From positions 23,432,875-23,496,874 of the forward strand of contig OZ234495.1 of NCBI GenBank assembly GCA_965153455.1: DNA of 64,000 nucleotides, written 5' to 3'. A program made the position numbers and the translations under genes. The notes below the pieces were generated by a model that was not told the DNA's origin, made no database searches, and worked only from the letters and a program-made list of their open reading frames with translations. Shown one piece after another: positions 56,871-64,000 of the stretch. The stretch comes from Sphagnum compactum (Eukaryota; Bryophyta; Sphagnopsida; Sphagnales). Position 1 is the stretch's first letter. Each line of letters begins with the position of its first letter.

Positions 56871-57299
56871 ATATATGTGAATCAATTATAACTAGCTTCC
56901 TAAAACTTCATTCTATATTGAAGTTTGGCCAAATGTCACTTCCTAATTGTGTTGAGAATGAAAATGTCTCAAGCTTTTAAAGATCTTGAACATACACTAA
57001 TTTGAACCACTATGTCTAGATGGTTTGTTGAGTGATTTCTAAACTTGGACTTCATGAAATTCAAGTTGGACAATGTTCTTTCACCTTCAACAATGCAAGC
57101 AATCATTATAATATCTAATTTCACAAGTTTCATAACTTGAATAATTGATGACTACCATAGTACTTGGGTGGTTTTGGCAGTTTTCTACCAAATAAATAAT
57201 TTAATCCAAATATTTTGGTTCAACAATTACTTTTTTAATTTTGAAAATTTTGACATATGTGTAATATATGTAATAAAATTCATTGGTATTTTTAAAATA
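56871..57299. other. Spacer between the SINE-like repeats
   Basis: AT-rich, no recognised feature. Confidence 0.4.
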
Positions 57300-57465
57300 T
57301 TTTATTGCGTTAGTGGTCAAATGGATGTAAAGTAACTGATTTGGTTAAGCAAGTCCCTAGTTCAAAATTGGCTAGCAGTTTGAATGTGTGAAAATTTTGA
57401 CAAAAAAAGCTGAATTTTTTCTAAAATTTTTGGCAAAGTTGAAAATAATTTAATTTATGCCGAAG
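57300..57465 (+). repeat. SINE-like repeat, copy 2
   Basis: An A-box-like TTAGTGGTCAAATGG and a B-box-like CTAGTTCAAAATTGGC are about 40 nt apart, followed by AAAATTTTGACA and AATAATTTAATTTATGCCGA as in copy 1. The boxes are degraded from the polymerase III consensus. Confidence 0.5.
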
Positions 57466-60400
57466 CCGCCTAAATACTACGATAATCAAGACTACAAGTC
57501 ATGTTCTTTATGATTAAGTTTTAGTCAAATAAGACACTAAGACAATATATGATTAAATCATCTAGTATTGGTTGCTAATGTGGTGATGATGTGGTTGTTT
57601 AATATGATTAAGTCTAATATTAGTTGATGTGTCTTGTCGTTTATGACAAACTAATTTGCATTATTCAATGACGTGGATTAATGTGTGTCCTATAATTTTT
57701 ATTACAATGTGAGGATTGCTAGGTGACATGTGGACTAATAGATGTCATGTTTTTTGTACTAATGTGTTAATATTGATAGATGACATAAATTGACATGTGT
57801 CATGTCCTTTTTTACTACATATTAATTTGTGTTTGTTTATGTGGATGCCACATATTATGTTTGATATGCTAGGTACTTATTTGTCTATTTTGACATGTTG
57901 CATGCATTTGAAAATTTGAATTACCCATACATGGTTGGACACATCTATTGTTTTAGATTAACATGTTAGGATTTAAAATTTAAAATATGTGCAAATATGA
58001 GCTATTGTGTTGTGTGTAGGTGTTGCATGATTAATATATACACAATCCACAACATTTACACAAACACATATGCATATCACACATAACCCTAAATGTTAAA
58101 CCCTATCAAAACAGTAATTGAAATTGCATCCATAACATGCACAATGAAACACATACAATATTGGTGTAATTTGAACAAATCTAAATACTCTAGGGAAAAA
58201 ATTTACAAACCAATATAAAATTCTCATTTAAAATGGAATGTTTGCAAAGTTTTACAATGTGCATGTAAATGTTAAATAAATATAGTTCACCTACCCCATA
58301 TACAAGGTGGTTAGCTTTCAAGGCCAAAGGATGATGTATCCAATTGCATCCCCTACAATGATTAGTGGTAGATCATGTTCATAATTTGGAAATGGCAAGG
58401 AAGATTTGGGTGTTGAGCATGAACTCATAGAAACAAACAAATGATTTCTTATCATAGGCATGTTAAATGATGATGTGCTATCCTATCCCCAAATTTTACA
58501 AATTTTCACACAAGCTCTTCCTCCAATGACATTCATGAGGATGACCTCCTCATTCAACTTTTATTGTAAAACAAATTTAAAATGAAATTAGAACAATAAA
58601 AAATTCTAGTTATAGTAATGAATATAAAGTAAACAAATCTCAATGGATTTACTAAAACAAAACTATTCAACTTATGCAAATATAAAGGCATTCTAGTAAA
58701 TTTTTCCACAACATTAGATCACAAAATTGAATCAAATTGATTTTGCAAAGTGGCATACTACATAGTAAAAAAATATCACAAATCTTAAATTACATGCATG
58801 TAAATTTAACCACTACATGCATTTAGATCAAATGAAAGAGGGGGCCTACTGCTAGGTGCATTTTTTGAACTATTAAGGCTACACCCTCCCTTGCAACTAC
58901 CTTTAGAGCTAACCAGTTGCATGCAGGGTTGCGTGTACCCCAAACCAAAGGTCCTTTCCCCAAAATTAGTGGTACTTTAACCTTCTTAACATCTCCAACA
59001 ACCCTTCAGTTATGCAAATGTACATATGAATAGTAAAACATTTGTAGCTTATGCCTACATTAAATACATACTAAAAATAGTGAATTTAAAAACACAATTA
59101 CATGGGGTTTAAGAGGTATGGCAATCACCGAGGTTAGAAGTGACCAAGCATAAACTTTATGGATTTTCAATGTGAATTTTTCTTGTAATCCACTTTTGTC
59201 CATGATGGTGTAAACCAACATACCCTAAGGTGTTTAAAGCCTTAGAAAATCCAATCAAGTACAACAATAATGATGCCAATAAATAATTGTTGTTGTCTAC
59301 TTCATTATCAAATGGATGTGGCAATATGTATGAAAATGACACATTTCCAACACACTTGTAAGGGGAATCATCTATGAGCAAAGTATTATGTCAAAACAAT
59401 GGCCATGATAAATGGTTTATCTAATAAAAAACCCTAGTCATGTTTTTCAGCACTAATATCCATGGGTTTAGTGGATAGCAAATGCATTCCTCATCTTCAC
59501 ATTTCTCACTCCCCCATACAAACAAAATGTTCACCTTTAACTTTTCCCTTAGTATAAACTTGACAATGGGAATAATATAGAGTTTTGTTGTTATATAATA
59601 CCATATCCCAACATCAAACCTTAAACAACACAACTTTAAGAATTCATGGCAATTTGGTCACATGTAACAAGTTTGTTCCCACACCTTATTAAAGGTACCA
59701 ATGGTTGCCATCATTCGTCACTTTTCAAATGCACAACAATACACAATAAACCATAGACATTTAGGATTAGATGGTACTGTACCCTATTTATAAAAAATGT
59801 TTTTCTTTGGAGAAAAAAAATTGGCATTTGCCATTAAATCTGAGTTCACCTCTTCGGTGGCAACAATATTGTCCATTGGCCTTTCTACAACATCTTTGGC
59901 ATGCTTCATAGTACTAATGACCACCTTCCAACCAACCTTAAGTTAAAGTGCCCATGTGTGTGATTGTGTGAACGTATCTAATGTAGTCATTCACAAATTA
60001 TCATCCATAGAAGAGGTAGGTTTAACAACTAATGCTGCATTTTTCACCTTCTTGTTCATTGTTGGATGATCATCTAGCACAACATTAGTTGCTTGTATAT
60101 TAGTCTCCAAGTGAAAGGGAATTTTGTGGTCCATCGTCTTCTAGAGTTATTTTCATTTAACTAACTTCCTTGTTGGTCTTTTTATTGATGAAATATGGCC
60201 ACAACCTTGAATCCCATTCATCTGCCTATTAAACACTAAAATTATCATTTTAAAATATTTCCTAATAGTTCTATTAATGTGATCCTTACAAATAACCATT
60301 AATTGGCACAAAGTACAAATCTAATGTGACAATACTATTGTCCAAAATCATTACCTAAGTTTTTAAATTTTTTTTACCACTCCCATATTCCCTTCAACTT

Positions 60401-63400
60401 CCTTGGCAACATCAACTTGAGTTTTTCCCTTTGAATTGGGTGTGTTGGCATCAACCATATTATTCCCTAATTTTTGCATGAAGGTCCACGTTTCTTCCAT
60501 CATGGTGGACATGGCCTTTTGGCCTTTCACTAGTTCATCTTGGGTGGATGCCAGCTCATTAGTCCTCTTTTGCATTTCTTCATGGTTTCCCTCAGTAAAA
60601 TATAGTCAAATATCTAGTTCAAAATATAGTTACCCTTGGCCATAGCTATTGACTTCATATCAGGAACCAAATCTTCTTGTAAGCCACCAATTTATGATTC
60701 AATCATATCATGAATGACCAACATGTTACCAATGCATTTATTTCAACAAATTTTTGAAAAGATTTAACAATTGACTACATTATGACTAGAACAAGTACGT
60801 CATCTATCTATGAATGTAACATGTTAGTTTATTACTAATATTAGATTTAAGGTCTCCAACATAAGAACAAAACAAAACAAATAGAACATTTGGCCATGGA
60901 CGTGATCTTGAATCATGTTCTTTGGAGTTTAATATGATGTTTAAGGTGATGTTAAAGTTCCCAACAAAAATCTAAACCAGTTAGATAGTATTCTTTTTTA
61001 ATAATTCAATCATCCTAAGTCTTATAATTAAGGTTATTCAACTATGTTTTAGAATCATAAGATCAAGTTTGTAGAAGTTGGCCTAACCTCATCATCTCTA
61101 ATTCGTCTTTTGCATTTAGAACATTTGTCCCTCTCGCATTCATGTTGGATTTTGGCCAATGTCAGAGGTCTTCCCAATTCTTCTTCCTTCACAAATAGAT
61201 AAATAAATCCATAAGTTGTAAATTAAATGTTGTCATGAATAATGGAAACCCCCCTAAAATCATGTTTGATAAAAGATGGAAATGTATCAACATTTCTTCA
61301 ACACCAATTTCATTTATTCATCCAATCCTATTGCTAATCTTTTGCAACCCTCAAATTTTGGTCAATCGTTGGGCACTTTCAATTGTCTCTTTTTGGTATA
61401 ATACCTCTCTTTCAACTAGCTCCAATGTTCCTTTGCACAATTTTGAGGTTGATCTTTGCTTCTTTCAATCTTCTTCTTCAAAATAGACTATTTGTTTTTC
61501 AACACAATGGCAATATTAATCTTTGACATATTTGTAAGCAAAAGGGCAATTCAAGTATTCAAATTGCCATTTTAATGCCTCCTTTATGGCCTTCATTCAT
61601 TACTACAAAACATGTCCCTAAACCTTGCACTTTCACCCAAATTTGGCCAAGTGGAAAGGAACTCATCCAAACCATTAACCCATGCTTGTTCAGTGGACCA
61701 TTTCCAATTGAATGTGTGCATAATGGATTATTAATGGATTTCATATTGAACTTTTAGCGGATTCATAATGGATTTTGAATGGAAATTGGTGGACTTTAGA
61801 GATGGGGATGGTGCATGGTGGAATCATAGTGAACACCTTGCCATGCATTCCAAATCACTCATGACTTCCACTAAGAATCTACATGGGTGGAAATGGATAT
61901 TTTTCAATTAATGTTAGGTGGAATGTTGAATGGAATACGGACATGTTCTATAGTAATGATTTATTTTGTTGGTTGTCACCATATGTCATCAATTGTAGGA
62001 TGTAATTGTAAGGCATAGCCTTGAAGGGCCGTTAGCCAATTGGTCCTCCCACCACCTACAGGTCTCCCATCTGCATTACAGTGCACCACATGTATTACTT
62101 CATTACCCCTCAATAGTTAGTTCAATCTTAAGCTTAATTCTCATTACATTGTTGAATTTTCAACACCTAGCTCTCATTTCAATTGCCTTGCTATGTCCTT
62201 CGGTTGACACAACCTTGTTATCTAGTGGGCAGAACCATTTCTAGCAAAGGCAACACCAACTTGTGTGCATTTTCAAGCTACACTTGGAGTACCTTGAGGA
62301 ATTGTTGGATAGATTGTTGTAGGTGATCTTGATGGCATATGTGGGATAATTTAAAATGGGGTCATGGCTAGGGAAATGGTGCATGCCATCATGCAAGTGT
62401 TTGTGAACATTAACCCAAGGTTGTAATACCTATAGGTGGAATTTTTTGCCACCCTTTAGGTGCAAACATATGTGGGGCAATCATAGGTGTTCCAAATGAC
62501 ATTTGCAATATAATCACAAGGGGGTGTTGGCAAGGTAAAGTGGACAAAAAAATTAGTCCACCCAAAATTCAATTTAAAAATGAAACAATTTTTGATATGG
62601 ACATAAGAAAGTTGATTCAAAACATTTTAAAGTAAAAATATGAAAACATAGGTCATTGCATTTAGAGGATGGAAAGTTGGATACAAAGTTTGAACAACTT
62701 TGGTATCATAAAAGTAGGTTGAAAGTGCATTTCAAGCTAATTGGGTCGATATGGTGTTCAAACCTACTTCATATTAAAAAATTGATAAGTATGATTATAA
62801 CATGCATAATTTGACAATACATAAGTATATTTAAGGCCCCATTAATTTGAATTTTTAAAAAAATCAATATTTCATCTACATATATTCGGACATCTTATGC
62901 AAATAGAAACATTTATAAAAATTCTACTTGATTTTACTTTCAAGATGGGGTTTTTCAACATTTTAAATATACAATGAAAAATTATCATCATGTTAATTAT
63001 TATACAAAATAACTTTTTTACTTTCAATACTTTAAATTTTTTTCATGGCTACCTATAAATTTTTTTGACACAAAGTAGTGAGCCATTACTTTACCTTGCA
63101 CCCCACACAACTATGAACATTGAATTTCGAAAACAACAAGATCAACCCAATAATAATAATAATATAATATTATGTTACAAAAATCAATGTCTTAAATTCC
63201 TAATACATATAGTTGATATCTTGGTAATAGCATAAATATGAAACAAGATGGAAATAAAGTCCATGGCTAACAAATGTAACAGAATTATCCCAACAACATT
63301 ATGACAAAATGGTTGTTCAAATGACCTTTTTATAATCAAACAACTAAAATATATTATTATCATTTTCATAGAAAATGAAGTAAAAAATATATATTATGGT

Positions 63401-63793
63401 AACCACAATTATACATTTCAAGGTAGACAAAAATCATCTATTTGCTTCATAAAATGTTTTGATTTTTTGGGGATTGAATTGTCCAAAAAAAACATTGTCC
63501 AAAAAAACATTATCCAAGAAAATGTAATGTTCAAGAAAACATTGTCCATTAAAACTTAAATCAAATTAGTGATTTAAATTTTAGTACGTTCTAACTCTAT
63601 TTTATGGATAGAAAGTATTGTAAGCTTGAACATGATAACATGAAGTGGGTAAGAGGTAGAAAACAATAACAATGTTTGAACAACAATTCAAAAGATGATG
63701 AATATTTATTTACGTAACTTTTTTGTTCTTTTCATCTTATCACCATAGTGGGATTCTACTTCATCCCTCACATTGATGCTCCCCCAAGTTCCT
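57466..63793. other. 6.3 kb with no recognised gene or element
   Basis: AT-rich sequence. Repeated GACATGTGT/GATGTCATG words at 57,660-57,800 recall the 6.8 kb repeat. The minus-strand 70-codon frame at 60,363-60,575 is hydrophilic and helix-like (MSTMMEETWTFMQKLGNNM) and could be a coiled-coil remnant of an unknown element, and minus-strand pieces around 61,080-61,200 look faintly protein-like. None can be assigned. Four AAACATTGTCCA-like words repeat at 63,485-63,550. Confidence 0.35.
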
Positions 63794-64000
63794 TGTTAGA
63801 CCCAAAAATGGTCCAACTATGTTAAAGAGCGGAAGTAGTTGGAACTTGGTGCCACTCCCAGCTTCCAGCACTAAAGGGGGTGAGAGGGGCGTGCTGAAAG
63901 CTCTGGGATTAGACTAGGAAGAGGGACAACGTATTTAGTTACTCGGTCTTGCATCAAAACCAACCAACAAGTTGGTTAGATCACATTTGGAATCACTCTT
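63794..64000 (+). mobile_element. LTR-like repeat, runs off the window
   Basis: It starts TGTTAGACCC and contains GAGAGGGGCGTGCTGAAAGC, TCTGGGATTAGACTAGG and AACAAGTTGGTTA, in the same order as in the solo-LTR-like insertion at 20,914 (AGAGGGGCGTGTTGGAGCTT, GGGATGGGAACTAGG, AACAAGTTGGTTA). The end lies outside the window. Confidence 0.5.

Noticed and set aside
60363-60575. 70-codon minus-strand frame as a coiled-coil gene
   Set aside because: Helix-like composition but no start context, no homologue I recognise and no supporting neighbours; mentioned only as a possible remnant.

Overview
This window reads as nuclear DNA of a land plant with a large, repeat-filled genome. It is AT-rich, has no operon-like packing and no long open reading frame, and every recognisable protein segment is broken. 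The protein relics (hAT, PIF/Harbinger, a plant-type DEAD-box helicase that keeps an intron, a SWIM-type zinc finger), the Helitron, the tRNA-headed SINEs and the MITEs all fit a plant. From general familiarity the hAT relics look closest to families I associate with ferns, lycophytes, bryophytes or gymnosperms, but the sequence alone does not settle the lineage. I found no intact protein-coding gene that I can name, no rRNA or functional tRNA gene, and no CRISPR.

Layout. 0-6.8 kb: mostly unrecognised sequence, with a Tourist-like MITE (3,034-3,175) and a small TIR element (4,996-5,323). 6.8-10.1 kb: very AT-rich tandem repeats, including a 306-bp repeat in three copies, a ~430-bp duplication, then an orphan fourth 306-bp copy. 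11.5-13.7 kb: decayed hAT transposase. 14.5-15.5 kb: minus-strand SWIM-like relic and an isolated exon-like ORF. 16.2-17 kb: two SINE copies in opposite orientation and a 293-bp hAT MITE. 18.1-19 kb: an unidentified minus-strand protein relic and a CpG-retaining GC-rich island. 20.6-22.6 kb: a second hAT relic split by an 839-bp solo-LTR-like insertion. 22.8-24.4 kb: DEAD-box RNA helicase pseudogene. 25.95-29.9 kb: a PIF/Harbinger element delimited by TIRs and a TTA target duplication. 30.2-31 kb: TIR fragment and a small CpG-rich ORF. 36.2-38.1 kb: CACTA-like non-autonomous element. 39.1-48.8 kb: two copies of a MULE-like non-autonomous family that carry ~40-bp minisatellites; the second copy is interrupted by a 1,017-bp Helitron with G13 runs. 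49.3-53.1 kb: a hAT element with both TIRs, an internal ~30-bp minisatellite and a decayed transposase. 53.2-56.4 kb: a cluster of MITEs. 56.7-57.5 kb: SINE-like pair. 57.5-63.8 kb: nothing recognised. 63.8-64.0 kb: start of an LTR-like repeat related to the one at 20.9 kb.

The pieces do not form a cellular pathway. They are layers of insertion: hAT relic split by an LTR, MULE-like copy split by a Helitron, MITEs placed side by side. The most useful results are several element boundaries read directly from matching terminal repeats and target-site duplications, the recurrence of element-specific minisatellites inside DNA transposons, and a helicase pseudogene whose stop codons look mostly like C-to-T changes.
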